DNA of 64,000 nucleotides from positions 436,394-500,393 of the forward strand of contig NC_068362.1 in NCBI RefSeq assembly GCF_020536995.1, given 5' to 3'. Below the pieces are notes generated by a model. The model saw nothing but the letters and a program-made list of their open reading frames with translations. It did not search any database and was not told where the DNA came from. Both the position numbers and the translations under genes were made by a program. Positions within the stretch are counted from its first letter, which is position 1. Each line of letters starts with the position of its first letter. This document shows, piece after piece, positions 50,934 to 63,650 of the stretch. Source of the DNA: Dreissena polymorpha (lineage: Eukaryota > Mollusca > Bivalvia > Myida > Dreissenidae).

Positions 50934-53900
50934 ATGGAGTTCAATTCAGTCATGTTGAGAGGTAACTATTTTCGAGTATTATTTTATGTATGTGTTATTT
51001 AAAAAATATGCATATTATGTTTAATCTGACAGTCTTGTGTAATCCTATACTACTACATTGTTTTCGTATTTCTATTTTAATCTTACATATGTTTAAAACG
51101 TGTGTGTAATATATGAAGTTTATCCCCTAGTCAGTGCCATAGATAGGTTTTCTTTTAGCTGGCGATACATGTACATGCTTGATGGCTTTAACGCATATCT
51201 AAAACACAGTTTAAAAACCTGGCTCTCTTTAGACGTGAGGTGGCTCGTAATAGAAATACTATCATGAACAAAATAATGATCTTTGCACGTAGGTTCGTTG
51301 CAACAAAGACTAATTTACACGTGTTTTAATACTAATGCATCCAAATATTGTCAGAAATCACAATCTGGATTTCGAAAAAGTTCGTCCATCTAACACACAC
51401 CAGCAATAGAGCGCAGAAGTTTACCACGTCAATTATATGTCTATATCGACACAATTTATATTCAGATTTCCAGATAATAGTTGCTGGACGTTTATGAACG
51501 TTCATTGAAACAGTCTTGCACATCGTGTATATGAACAGATAATTTCCACACAACGTTTATGACAGACATCGTTGCTAGAAACTTTGAAAGAATAAAATGA
51601 AGATAATTGTATTTTCTCAAATCATGGCTTAACATACATTACTTCTGTTCGCGCAACAAAATCTATTAATTTGTTTGTCAAATATTGGTTGTCATCATTG
51701 AAAGCAAATAAGTGTCCAATCTTCTTGGACTGAAATTGTGCAGTTTTAAATGATCAAATAAGCTATATTTTTTCCGTTGTGTGTCGTCCGCGGTCAATAT
51801 TTATCTTGTAAAAAAACTCTTTTAAACTCTTAAGGTCACAGTTTTAGCCAATGTCTGAATATTTATGCAACTTGGTCAGAACATGTGTTCCAATAATAAC
51901 ACATGAGTCTCATTGGGTCAATAACGAGGGCATTAGTTTTAATCAAAGACAAATCGTGTAAGCAACACAGGTGGTTAGCGTGCGGCTATAATATTTATTA
52001 GTGAAATTATCATTTAGATTGATAAATAGTCATATTATAACGAAAAATCAACTTTTCTTAAAAAAAAATATTTCACTATCAAATATATATATTAACCAAC
52101 TCAAAATTAGCCGAAAACGGTATGCATTGCTTTGAACAGCCATTATTTCATCAATTGTGCAGCGAGTTTCACGATCTCGGTGTTATTCAACGCAAAACTA
52201 AAATTCCGTTCTGGAAATGTACATGTCTTGCAATATTTTTACAAATGCTGGGTCAACTTTTAAGAAATAGCACAATACACAACTCGCGTGACCTACTTAG
52301 CATCGATCAGACAGGATAAATGAATGAAATCTTCACGGAGTAAAGGGCATTGTCCCTGCAACGTTCACGGACCTCGATACCTTAATTAACTAAACCGTAT
52401 GAACAAAAATCTGACCGTGCTTGCCGTTGCATTATGCATCAAAACTAACTGTCCAGCGCAGTTGAAACCTTTGTTTACATACATTTCAGCTAACCGATAT
52501 TTTAAACACACGAGAGATTTCATTGGTCCAACGCGAAATTGTCTTTACAACTGAAGATTTCATTCATTAATCCTGTCTGATCGGTGTCAAGTAGGTGCTC
52601 GCAAAGGAATGAATTTGGACTGCGATCCGTATTGGCTAAATTATGTCTCTTTATACTTTCCAATATCATCTCATCTCTCATCTTCGCCTGTGGTCCCATC
52701 TGGGACATAGGCCGCCAACCAGCTTCCTCCAGGCGTCTCGGTTCTGGGCGAGTCTCTCAATCTGCCCCTATGTTTGGCCCATCTGCTTAGCCTCTGCATC
52801 CAGGTCACGGCGCCTGGTGTTTCTAGCCCCCCCCTCTCTTCCTTTTCCCGTGGGGGTTCCATGTGAGGGATTGCCTTGTCGTATTGGATGCAGGCTTGCG
52901 AAGGGTGTGGCATATCCACCTCCAACATCTCTGAAGGATGTCTTCTTCAACTGGCTGCTGGTTTGTTCTTCTCCATAATTCTTCGTTGGAGATCTTGTCT
53001 GGCCGGATCTTAAGAATTTTCCTGAGGCAGGTGTTGATGAAGACCTGTATTTTCTTTATGGTGGTGACAGTGGTTCTCCAAGTTTCTGCTCCATAGAGGA
53101 GTAGCGGCTTCACTATGGTATTGAAGAGCCTAATTTAGGTGGTGATGCCAATTACGCGGGATCCCCAGATGTTCTTCAGCTGATGGAAGGCAAGCCTGCT
53201 CGTGCTTTACCGATGCGGGTTCTGACATCTGCATCCGTTCCTCCCTGGTTGTCCAGAATGCTGCCGGGATAGGTATAGATGTCCACCGCCTCCAGCGCCT
53301 CGCCTTGGACTGTGATGGGTGTGTTGTTTGATGCGTTGGTCCTGAACACCTTGCTCTTCCCTTTGTTGAATGTGAGGCACAGTCAAACTGAGCTGTTCGC
53401 TGCCATGTTTGTCTTTTCCTGCATCTGTTGTTGGGTGTGGGGAGAAGAGCCAAATCATCGGCAAAGTCGAGGTCTTCCAACTGTTCCCAGAGAGTCCACT
53501 GAATTCCACTCCGCTTCTGCTCCGTTGATGTCTTCATTACCCAGTCTATGGCCAGCAGGAACAGGAAGGGTGAGAGTAAACAGCCTTGCCTCACACCAGT
53601 TCTCACTTCAGAGGCATCCGTAAGCTGTCTGCCGTGAACAATTCTGCAGGTCATTCCCTCATAAGACTTCCTGATGATGTTGGTGATCTTTTCTGGTACT
53701 CCGTAGTGTCTAAGAAGTCTCCAGAGGGACTCCCGGTCAACGCTGTCGAACGCTTTTCCACTTTCCACTATAGAATTTAATTATTCGAGTATTCTAGTAC
53801 AATCAATTATGTGTACTGAGCCCTATAACTGCTTTAATGGATTACGAGCAAACTTTTACAGCTTTATAACCGTAATTTGTAGATCATAGCAAAGGAAGGA

Positions 53901-56900
53901 CATTTGGCTGCGATACATTTTAACACAATTATGGAACTCTCTATGTGTATCATTACGCTTGTAGCATAAGTATGTAGCACATCCGAACTGCCTTTACTTG
54001 TAGGCGAACATAATTTAAGGCAATAAAGTCGCAACATTGTTTATTACAGCACTTTTGAATTTGTAACGGGGCTTGGCATTATATAAAGCTTATTTTGTTT
54101 GTGACAAAACAAATTCAGTGTAAATGACTTTTTCTGCTTTTTAGACATAATCGCTGGGGCAAGGCATTTAATTGATAAATCAAAATTTTGTTAAGAAAAT
54201 ACTCAATAACCAGTAAAGTGTTTATTTTCATAAAATCGATTCTTAACTTTCACAGTTGAGTATCACTACTCAGAACAAGCGAACAGATGTTTGTGGGGCA
54301 AAATTTAAAAAAATGGTCATGTTCTTCATGATACACATGTATTTCAGGATATTATCTTGAATTTACCAATTTTACATAGTTTGTCCATAAGCACACAATT
54401 GAACAAGTTAATTAAAAAAGACTGGTCGAGATTCTTTAGAATTATTGCCGTTTCGTGAAAATATTTGTGAACAAAGGCTTATTTTTTGGATTGAGAAAGT
54501 ATTTTTCATTAAAGTTGTCCTAAATTGAACAGCTAATCCGTGTCTTTAATGTTGTGCTCAAACTATTCAAAATAACGATGCATTGGTCTTTTAAAAATGG
54601 TATGGGTTTGTGTTGACCCATTGACATGCAGTGTTGGAAACTACTATGTCTGATTTTTCCAATTTTTAATTTAATGCGTCATAACAAGTTACCACCCTCA
54701 TTTCTAAATAAACAAGAATAATAATACAAATTCTATTTACTCATCAATTCTTTAAATCACACTTTTCATAACCCCTAATAAATATACATATTTATAACGA
54801 TGCCCTTATTATCAAACCTGTAACAACGGTATGATCGTCAACTCTTCCAGTACGCAGGGGACCGCTTTGGACAATCATGACCCTCTCGTGTAGGATTTTC
54901 ATGAACTTGTCTTGAAATTTAAGATTATTAAGAATATGTTAAGGAGGACAATTACACTTCGTGATAATTTTGATTATCAAGTGTGACCACGAACTTCAGG
55001 TCGTGCCTTTGAACATTGCCCCTAACTTATTAAAATGTGTTGCATAATTCGTTTAAATTTGTCGACGACCACATGATACATAACACGGACATGAAAATAC
55101 AGACACAACATTCATGTTGACCTTACCTAGTGTTTGCGTGATTTGCATGAGTCTACTGCACAGGTTTCATTGAGCTTAACACGTGAAACATTTTTTATAT
55201 ATATCAAGCTCCTCAATTGCTTTGTTAAATATGGATCGGAAACGATTCATACGTTACCAAATGGACGCACGGACGGACGATGGACATTCCTATATCACAA
55301 TCACCCCCAAAATCGATGGTGGATAAAATACATTTATTTAATGGATTTAATCATTAACGTACGTGTATTGGATGTACTTCTTAAAATCCAACGCAGGGAT
55401 CAATCACTTAAATCTAATGCAGGGATCAATCACTTAAACCTAATGCAGGGATCAATCACTTAAATCTAATGCAGGGACCAATCACTTAAATTTATGCAGG
55501 GATCAATCACCTAAATGTAATGCAAGGATCAATCATTTAAATCTAATGCAGGGATCAATCTTTTAAATATAATGCAGGGATCAATCACTTAAATATAATG
55601 CAGGGATCAATCACTTCGTGATGGTAATGATATGGTTTCTGATTAAGTCTTGAGGAATAGACCACTGCTAAATTTTGAGTACACAGTTGTTTCTTACATT
55701 TGTCTGTTTTTGTCCTAAAGATGAGGAATGAAGTGTTTTGTTGTTCACCCGTTTAACGATACAAAATATTTAACATTATTGTTACGAATGTGAATGTTTT
55801 GTGCTTAGAAACTTTGAAGTTGTTAAAATGTATGTCAAAAGCATGTTCACTATTGTTTGCGATTACTGGATTACTGTAAGAAATAGTATATTATTATTTT
55901 GAGTTTAAAACTTGTGAAATTAGATGTGTATTTTTCTGTATGTATATTCGTAATTTGTGTTTGTTTTTTTAAGTGGTTATAATCCTGGGGATTTTGGTCA
56001 ACGCATTTGTAGGTAAGTCATTCTCAAACTAGTACGTAGCACAACTACTTGGTATTTTACTGAAATGACTTTATTAGTCGCTTACGAAAGGGACTATAGG
56101 ATTACCCCTGTTCGGCCGTCAGTCTGTCTGAATCTGGGTCCTGTGAGAGCTACGTTGATGAAACTCGGTATATTGATAGAAGGCCATACGGGGAATATGC
56201 ATGTCGATTTATTTCTTCGAACAAAAATGTGGTTGCTATAGTTACAGAAATAAGTAAAAACTTAAATCTTGATTCTGCGAAAACTAGATATGTTGATAGA
56301 TGGCCATACAATGAATTATTGTATGCGTTTGTTTCGCCAAATCTGTGTTTGCTTCGACTGCATACACCATTAAAAACTTAAGTTTCGATCTGTTAAAAGA
56401 TAAAAAGCATCTACGCCAGGTTAATGTAACTTATTGGGGTAATGTTCTCACTCAGGCATCGTTGTTCTGTTTTGGGACTGCTGTTTTTATTTGTCCCGTC
56501 TCTTGTTTTTTTTAAGCTGCCGTTAAACATGTCAGTGTGTAAATATAATATTAAGATGGCATAACCTTCACTAATGTCTCTAATTCTCATATGTTCATTA
56601 AGCCATTCATTATCTGTTTCGTTTTGAACTTTAACAAATTATTTATTCATGTTTTAATAGACAATTACAAACATGTCTGATTTCGAAGCACACAATATGA
56701 TAATGTATGATCCAACACAAAAGTCCAACTTTAACGTGGCAATCTTTTTCCTTTATATGTTCACTTAAACCATGAAATGTCCGTTTGTAGGCACACATGC
56801 TATTTCCTGTCTGAGTTGTGAGACTGGCTACGAGCATCTAAATGAGTGTAACAGAGTTGTTCAGTGTTCTGAAGGACAGGTAAGACGAACTTATCTTATA

Positions 56901-58286
56901 TTCTTAATGCTTTAAATTACAAATAAATTATATGTTAATAATGAAGATCAGAATTAATGACCCAAACATTAATTTAAAACGTTATGTTCACATGCTCACT
57001 TTTTGCTAACAGTGTACATTAAATAAGGCTAAATATCCTTAACTGAGATTTTTTTTTAAATTTTATCATCAACTGTACAACTTTTATTGTATTGTCAGTG
57101 AATCAATGGTCATGGTGTCATGTAAACGTAGCATAGAAAACTGTATAAGTTCGACTATTCGTGGACTTATGTAGGCTGTAATGCACCGTCTATGTCACGG
57201 ATCGAATTATTCGAATTCGGTTCAAAATGAAAAGCGCGTCAAACGTCAAGTGTCACAGAGTATGATGTATTTGTGTGGCTTAAGATTAAACAATGCCACC
57301 AAAACGAATGTTTTATACGATAGATGGACATATCAGAAGAAAATCGCAAGGAATTAAATACATTTTATAAATATGTTTTCTAAAAAATGTATAGTTTTAT
57401 CACAGCTCATATTTTATTGGCATCCTGTTTAGGCTACGATATGTTAGGTTGATTAACATCATCAGCAGCAGAATTATCTGCGTCATCATCATCATCATCA
57501 TCATCGTCATTAAATGATATTGAAATCGTGCTTTTCATTTTTTTTAATCTCTTGATATCAAACTAATTTATAATTTAAATTACAAATTTAATAAATGCCT
57601 TGTGGAAATCACGTGTTTAGACACACGTGTTTTCACATATTAGATACAAAAGCGTTCGGGCGTTTTTTGTGATTTCAAAATTTAAATTGACAATTACAGT
57701 AACGCTGAATTCTTTAAAATCATTGCTCATATTTACATAAGACATCACTGATCGACAAAAAAGTTGACGATTAAGAAAAATAAAATGAGAAATACAAAAG
57801 GAATAATTTAGGTTCAAAAGCAGAATTTATTCGTTGTCTCAAGTATGCGTTAAGTTACATTTAACACTTGCGTTAAATTATTTTGAGTTAAAAACGTACT
57901 GGTTCCTAAAAATATATTGTCATTTATATATTTAATATATATATATATATAATAAATATTAATGTTTCATTGCAAATTTAGATAAGTTTTTAATAATCAC
58001 ATAAATGTTCGTAGTATAAAATCTAGCCACGGTGTAATGCTTGCATATGGTATTATGATTTTTCATCTTAAATACAGTTTTGATGTTTTTTTATATATGG
58101 AGTGAAAGCTGTATTAATATATGTTCAGGAAACTAACATGCGTGTTTCTTACATTGAATAGTGAGCAAAACAATTTTTATACAACCTGTACCCCTTTTCA
58201 TCACCAAGTGAATATTTGTATGTATGATATATATGTCGAAGCATAAAATAAATACAGCGTTTTTGTTTAAATAATACAAGGCTTAT

Positions 58287-58384
<98 letters not shown>

Positions 58385-61300
58385 GAACATACAAGTATTG
58401 CCTGATTGTGAAGCTTATTATAATAATTTATTGTTAAAACGTTGAAACTAAATGCGTGACCAGATGACGTTTCATGTTTCATTATAAAAATTGCATTTCA
58501 TTGCATACCTTTATTTTGGAACTACATCACATTTTTTCATTATTTTCACCGAAAAATAAGAGAGGTAAACTGGAATCAGATTTTCCATCTGACCGTCCGG
58601 TTGTCCGTGGTATATCTTGCTTCCACAACAACAAAAATTATAACCTCTGTTAATTTTAAATCTTGCAATTTCCGAGCATAACAAGGATACGAACATTAAC
58701 CATGAGAACGATGCCATTGAAGGAGATTTTCGTGCCCAAGAACACCTGAGCTTCTATATGTTAAAGTTGTTGCCCTTTATTTATATTAATACTTATCTTT
58801 TACGGACCATATCTCGAGAACTTTTAGAGCTATTGACGTTTGTCAAAGATGGAAAACTCGCATAACGGGGACGTTCAGTGCACAAGAATAGTATATCTTA
58901 CTCTCTTATTGTACGACTGTTAAATAACAATTTATATATCAAATGAACTAATGTATTTGGCTTTACTCCTAGCACATACAATATATGCAGCACACATTCA
59001 ACTAAAAATGTATTTATTAAAACGCATTATTTATAATTCAAACATCGAACATAAGCGATGAATGCTAAATTTCTATTGATATCATGTAACTGATAGTACA
59101 TTTATTTCAATATCATCGCAGCGAAAGCTTAGTCTAGTGTGCTTTCTTGTTAGAGATATTGTTTTAACACACTTCGATTTCTTGAGAATCGCTCCACACA
59201 GTTTCAATCACAAATGCATTCATTTTGTAAAAAAAAACATTAAGGCGCCTGTAGAAAGGCAAGTCAATAGCAATAACATATTGATTCATTACTTTGCCAA
59301 TTGGAGTCGATGACATTTAATTATCGGCCCTTGCTTAGCTGAATGCTTTAGATCACCACAGATTGGTCAACCATTGTTCTATTATTATTATTTAATTATC
59401 GGTCCTTGCTTAGCTGAATGCTTTGGATCACCACAGATTGGTCAACCATTGTTCTATAATTATTATTTAATTATCGGTCCTTGCTTAGCTGAATGCTTTG
59501 GATCACCACAGATTGGTCAACCATTGTTCTATTATTATTATTTAATTATCGGTCCTTGCTTAGCTGAATGCTTTGGATCACCACAGATTGGTCAACCATT
59601 GTTCTATTATTATTATTTAATTATCGGTCCTTGCTTAGCTGAATGCTTTGGATCACCACATATTGGTCAACCATTGTTCTATTATTATTGCAGGCGTGTT
59701 ACATTGAAAGAGTGATGCCACTAGATGGGGGAAGATCTAAATATTTGGCTGGATGCAGGGACATGTCGGTATGTATGATTTGATTAAAATTGCGTGATTC
59801 TGGTTTTTAAGGCTGGTGTGTTATATAAAGAACGTTGATAGGAATCAAACAAAATAAAGGGTGAAATATTTTTTGTTCTTGATAATTTCTCGCTGAACTT
59901 ATGTAGTTATTGTGATAATCAAACGTTATTATTTAGCGATGTATTGTTTGTATATCGTTGTTAATTTAATTTGTCTATAGTACTTCTACTCAACGCAACG
60001 CAATTTTTAAATAAATGTATAATGTTTCTTAATACTTCGCATGACTGCTTGTAGCGCCGTTAAATGTCGCATCGCCGTTATATGTCGCAGGCTACGAGAT
60101 TTGTTGCAACTTTGACGATAAATGTCGTAAGGAACGATAAATGTCGCAAATCATACTGACGATATATGTCGCAACTTTAACGATAAATGCAGCAAAACTT
60201 TCAAGTGCCGATATATATCGCAACATTAACGATGAATATCGAACACCTTTTTGTAAGTCATGTTAAAATGAAAAATTGAAATAAAAATGACTAAAACTTT
60301 CAGGTAAGATCTAGATTAACCGACGAGGTTTATTTTTGGCCGACTTCCACCAGAATGGTCAGTTTTTAGTTAGTATTGTCCGAAATGGTCAGTTGTGGTC
60401 AGCATTGTCCATAATTGTAAGCTGCGGTGAAGAACGACCGGAGCGGTTATATTTATTCATTTTCGACCATAAACGTTAAGCTGTAGTCAAAAATGACAAA
60501 ATCCTTGTTTTATTTGGTCGGAAATCGGAAAAGCGAGGGGCCCGTAAGTTTTTTCCTTTGTGTTTAAGGCCGTTTCGACAAGTTTGGTTATATAAGGTCA
60601 GTCTGACAGGAACCGTCTGGGTAGAACAACATGTGAATGCCTCGGTATTTCTGCTTGAGACTGACAGCTTTGCCATCTTTGAATCAGCGATAGAAGGCGA
60701 ATATTTTTATATAGAATCATCGTTCCAGGATCACACCGGGACCTCTGGTCCCAACCTCTGAGCTCAGCTCTTTGGGTAATTATGGGGACGGCAAAGGAAA
60801 ATGCCTTTCTATGAAAACTGCCAGGAATTACGGGTTCTCTTCTTAAACGGGTGGTCGTTCGGGTGCAGCTGCGCAATGCATCAGATACTAAACCCATGAT
60901 CAAATTATCGCCGAATACAGCTCACTTTACTCTGTGAACGGCTTTACTTCCAACGTCAGTAATCAGGCTCAAATGACAAGGACTTTTGTCGGTCGTAATT
61001 ACCAGCTAATTAACTGAACATGCTATCCGATTTTCCTACCTTAATTTAAAGAAAGGCTTGCACTAGGGTCTATGTCCATTCAATATTCTTGTACGGCGAT
61101 AAGATAAGTTCAGTAGCTGAAAAAAGTCTCTTCAGCGACACATACATTACTGTTGTCATTGACAAAAATAAGATACAAATCACAATTCTTCATAGAAATC
61201 GAAATATATTTATGTCATTTTTCTTAATTCCATTTATGTTAATTTCACCAGATTATTTTCCAATATTCACAGTTGTGAAACAAATGAGTCGTTTTGGTGT

Positions 61301-62368
61301 TCCCCTGAACATTTTGGGACCTTGGCAAGGGCGGATTTAGGAGGGCGGGAGCTGCGTGCCACCCCCCTCCCCTAAAATCAGCCAAGATTATTTTTAATGT
61401 GCATATTTGGGGCCTTAAAATCGAATGCCAAGGGTTGGTTAACCCAAAAAAATTGCCTACTCGAGCCAAAAATTATAACAATTGATTGGGTCAATATTGA
61501 CCACAACTGACCATTTCGGACATTACTGACTGCAATTGACAATTATGGAAAATACTGACCACAATTGACCATTTCGGACAATACTAACTAAAAACTGACC
61601 ATTCTGGTGGAAGTCGGCTCAAAAAACCTCGTCGGGTAATTTAAATCTAACCTTAAAGTTTTAGTAATTTTACTTCAAGTTTTCGTTTTTAACATGACTT
61701 ACAAAGGTGTGCGACATTTATCGTTAATGTAGCGACATGTATCGGCAGTTGACATTTTTGCGACATTTATCGTTAAAGTTGCGACATATATCGTCAGAAG
61801 GATTTGCGACATTTATCGTTCCTTGCGACATTTATCGTCAACGTTGCGACAAATCTCGTATATAACGGCGATGCGACATTTAACGGCGTTACACTGCTTC
61901 TCACGTTCATAAATACAGTTTCAATGATATAAATTAGAATCCTAGGATATGGTTAAAATAGAAATTAAAGTGGATGTTTGATGGACCAATGTTTATTTTA
62001 AAGTTGTGCAACATTGAAGGCTGTTCATCGAAGGATACCAAGAACCTCACTGCTCCTAGCAATCGATCAGACATTGTCATCTGCTCAGAATGTTGCTTCC
62101 GCTCATTGTGTAATACACAGGGATGTGGTGGCAATTTCGAAGGTTTTTTGTCCGTTATTTGCTCTTATAAAATAATGTTATGCAGTTAAATAATTCATTT
62201 AATGTATTATGGTTATTGATAATTTATAGTTTAACAGATGTTCATGTATTAAAACAATAAATTTGTTTTGTTTCAGCGAATTCTACTTCAATCCGATGTT
62301 TTGGCTGCCCAGAAGTTTACGGAGAAATGTCTTGCAACACTTTCACCCTCTGTAATAATAAAACTCAG
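50934..62368 (+). CDS. Secreted Ly6/uPAR-domain protein, six exons, 3' part outside window
   Basis: Exons: 50934-50961, 55974-56012, 56791-56879, 59694-59768, 62004-62142 and 62277-62368, all AG/GT with matching phases. Exons 1-2 give a signal peptide ([17 protein letters not shown], then THA before ISCLSC). Two in-frame Met codons, at 50934 and 50952, are possible starts. Domain 1 uses exons 3-5: [24 protein letters not shown], then [26 protein letters not shown] and [12 protein letters not shown], which fits the CC...LCN end of Ly6/uPAR folds. Exon 6 ([24 protein letters not shown]) starts a second domain and has the same phases and size as exon 3 (92 and 89 nt), so the protein grew by copying a three-exon module. 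The remaining exons, and any GPI anchor, lie beyond 62368 or were not recognised. Function unknown; family members are extracellular or cell-surface. Confidence 0.8.
52283..52600. repeat. Inverted repeat with about 55-bp arms
   Basis: CGATCAGACAGGATAAATGA and ATGAATGAAATCTTC at 52293-52336 are inverted at 52550-52585 (GAAGATTTCATTCATTAATC, CTGTCTGATCGG). The spacer is about 200 bp and no ORF is credible. Probably a foldback/MITE in intron 1 of the Ly6 gene. Confidence 0.65.
52655..53773 (-). mobile_element. 5'-truncated LINE fragment (RT)
   Basis: On the minus strand it starts inside the RT at [19 protein letters not shown], then [32 protein letters not shown] and the catalytic DFADDLALL. 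It continues in other frames through [17 protein letters not shown] and [16 protein letters not shown] to [16 protein letters not shown] and a TGA near 52672. At least three frameshifts. Such C-terminal motifs occur in RTE/Jockey-like elements; clade not assigned. It sits antisense in Ly6 intron 1. Confidence 0.85.
53775..55388. other. Ly6 intron 1 sequence, no further feature
   Basis: AT-rich; no exon-like island or repeat with definable ends. Confidence 0.4.
55389..55616 (+). repeat. 26-bp minisatellite
   Basis: About nine copies of ATGCAGGGATCAATCACTTA plus AATCTA, in Ly6 intron 1. Units abut with no spacers. Confidence 0.9.
56066..56240 (-). mobile_element. Fragment of tandem-core element
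   Basis: TTAGTCGCTTACGAAAGGGACTA hairpin region, CCGTCAGTCTGTCTG and GTTGATGAAACTCGGTATAT are laid out like 7966-8168, read in reverse. Decayed. It starts shortly after the Ly6 exon 2 donor. Confidence 0.5.
56880..59317. other. Ly6 intron 3, mostly unique sequence
   Basis: Contains a (CAT)n run near 57480-57510 and the long TA tract at 58292-58382. A remnant with GACCGTCCGGTTGTCCGTGG near 58590 resembles the tail of a tandem-core element. No exons recognised. Confidence 0.45.
58292..58382. repeat. (TA)n microsatellite
   Basis: About 90 bp of pure TA. Repeated IYIYIY frames on the minus strand come from it. Confidence 0.95.
59318..59693 (+). repeat. 75-bp tandem array abutting the Ly6 exon 4 acceptor
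   Basis: Five nearly identical 75-bp units, with TTAATTATCGGTCCTTGC, TTAGCTGAATGCTTTGG, ATCACCACAGATTGGTCAAC and CATTGTTCTATTATTATTA. In the last unit the run continues as TATTATTATTGCAG, the true acceptor at 59691-59693. The array is thus made from the 3' end of intron 3. Confidence 0.92.
60051..61892. mobile_element. 1.84-kb element with roughly 370-bp terminal inverted repeats
   Basis: Ends GTAGCGCCGTTAAATGTCGC and GCGACATTTAACGGCGTTAC. The arms (60051 to about 60430, and about 61528 to 61892) match over their whole length with small changes. Each has about eight modules of the type CGATAAATGTCGCA, then TTACTAAAACTTT-like sequence, CGACGAGGTT, CGACTTCCACCAGAATGGTC and repeats of AAATGGTCAGTTGTGGTCAG. 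The target duplication ACTGCTT is seen at 60044-60050 and 61893-61899. The roughly 1.1-kb middle has no recognisable transposase and includes a GC-rich patch near 61325. A non-autonomous DNA element in Ly6 intron 4; long arms and a 7-bp duplication recall Mutator-like elements but the superfamily is not settled. Confidence 0.85.
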
Positions 62369-63340
62369 GTATTTTTTCATTATCAATTATGAGATATGTA
62401 GTATTTTAAATTTTTAACGATGCTGCGAAGCAGCTCGTCTAAGTTATCATACCATGAAAAAATTCTTTACAATGACGACCTATGTGAAAGACCGAGTCAG
62501 TCCGATTGAGATAGCTCAATTTTTCTAATCGGCATACCTCGCTGATTATCATTGATAACGGTAAATATTAATAGAACAGCATATTCTGGGGAAACATATT
62601 CAACAAGTGTATCAAAACGTTGATTTTAAATTAGTAATTTTACATCCATTTTATCTTTATGCACCAATGAAACAACTATATATTTGCTCTAATGTGTTTG
62701 ATATTTGTTCTCGAATTTGTAAAAAATTGCGAATGAAAACATGTAAAATTAACTTTTTACGAGATCACAAATCTAAAGAATACGAACAATTTCGAACCTG
62801 CAAATTGTTAACGCTGCACTGCAATGATGTAAATAGATAACATTTCTTTGAGAAGTACAATTACTACAGTGCAAACGATATATACCTCCCCTGCAGTATA
62901 AAATATATAAAGAAAACTCGCATTCTATGAACTACTAAAATCTTAATATTTCTTTCTCCGATTTTTTTCCTGGTGGAATTCAATTTAAAACAAGCTGCAT
63001 GTCCACATTTAAGCAATGAAATAAGCGATATTAAAAGACATTCTAAACAATCTCGCGTTTACTTGAATAAATTACCTCTCTTAATCTTAACGGAATATCA
63101 AAAATACGTATATAGACAAAACGTGTACCCTGCAAAGCGTGATAATAAACCGCTTGCCCGGTCCACTCGTTCTCCAATGACTTACGAAATAAAACTCATA
63201 CTATCTACACACATCTCGACTTACTACAACCCCGGTAAATAGATAATCAGGATAAATATACATGTAGGAAATTAGGGACAAAACAGTCATCGACTAATAT
63301 AACATGTATCTTGTCTAATTATAACCCAGAACAACTCTAT

Positions 63341-63650
63341 CAAATGTCCGAAATAGATTTTCGTGAGAATTACGATATCACACTGTGATCATCAGGCTAC
63401 AGTATAGCCCTCACATAATTGAAACCAGACATCTTCATATAAGCTGGAGTAGATTCAATTTACAATTAAACATATAAATAGCAATGTGTGATTCATATAC
63501 TGAATACCACTACCAAATGTCTTGAATAGATTTTTGTGAGAATTACGATATCATATTGTGATCATCATGCTACATTATAGCCCTCACAAAATCGAAACCA
63601 GATATATACATATTAGCTGAAATAATTCAAACGAGAATTAAGAATCTCAG
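63341..63650 (+). repeat. Two tandem 172-bp units
   Basis: CAAATGTCCGAAATAGATTT at 63341 recurs as CAAATGTCTTGAATAGATTT at 63513. Both are followed by GTGAGAATTACGATATCA, GTGATCATCA and ATAGCCCTCACA. Further right (63678-63775) a second short duplication has GACGGAAGGGTACG and GACGGGAGGGTACG. Confidence 0.75.

Noticed and set aside
55389-55616. Regular short repeats considered as a CRISPR array
   Set aside because: The 26-bp units abut directly with no unique spacers, and the DNA is animal.
58149-58482. Frames with long IYIYIY runs
   Set aside because: They are translations of the (TA)n tract.
59374-59715. 113-codon frame with four repeats of [19 protein letters not shown] running into Ly6 exon 4
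   Set aside because: The unit is 75 bp, a multiple of three, so any open frame in one unit stays open in all. The frame differs from that of exon 4, which is fixed by phase with exons 3 and 5.
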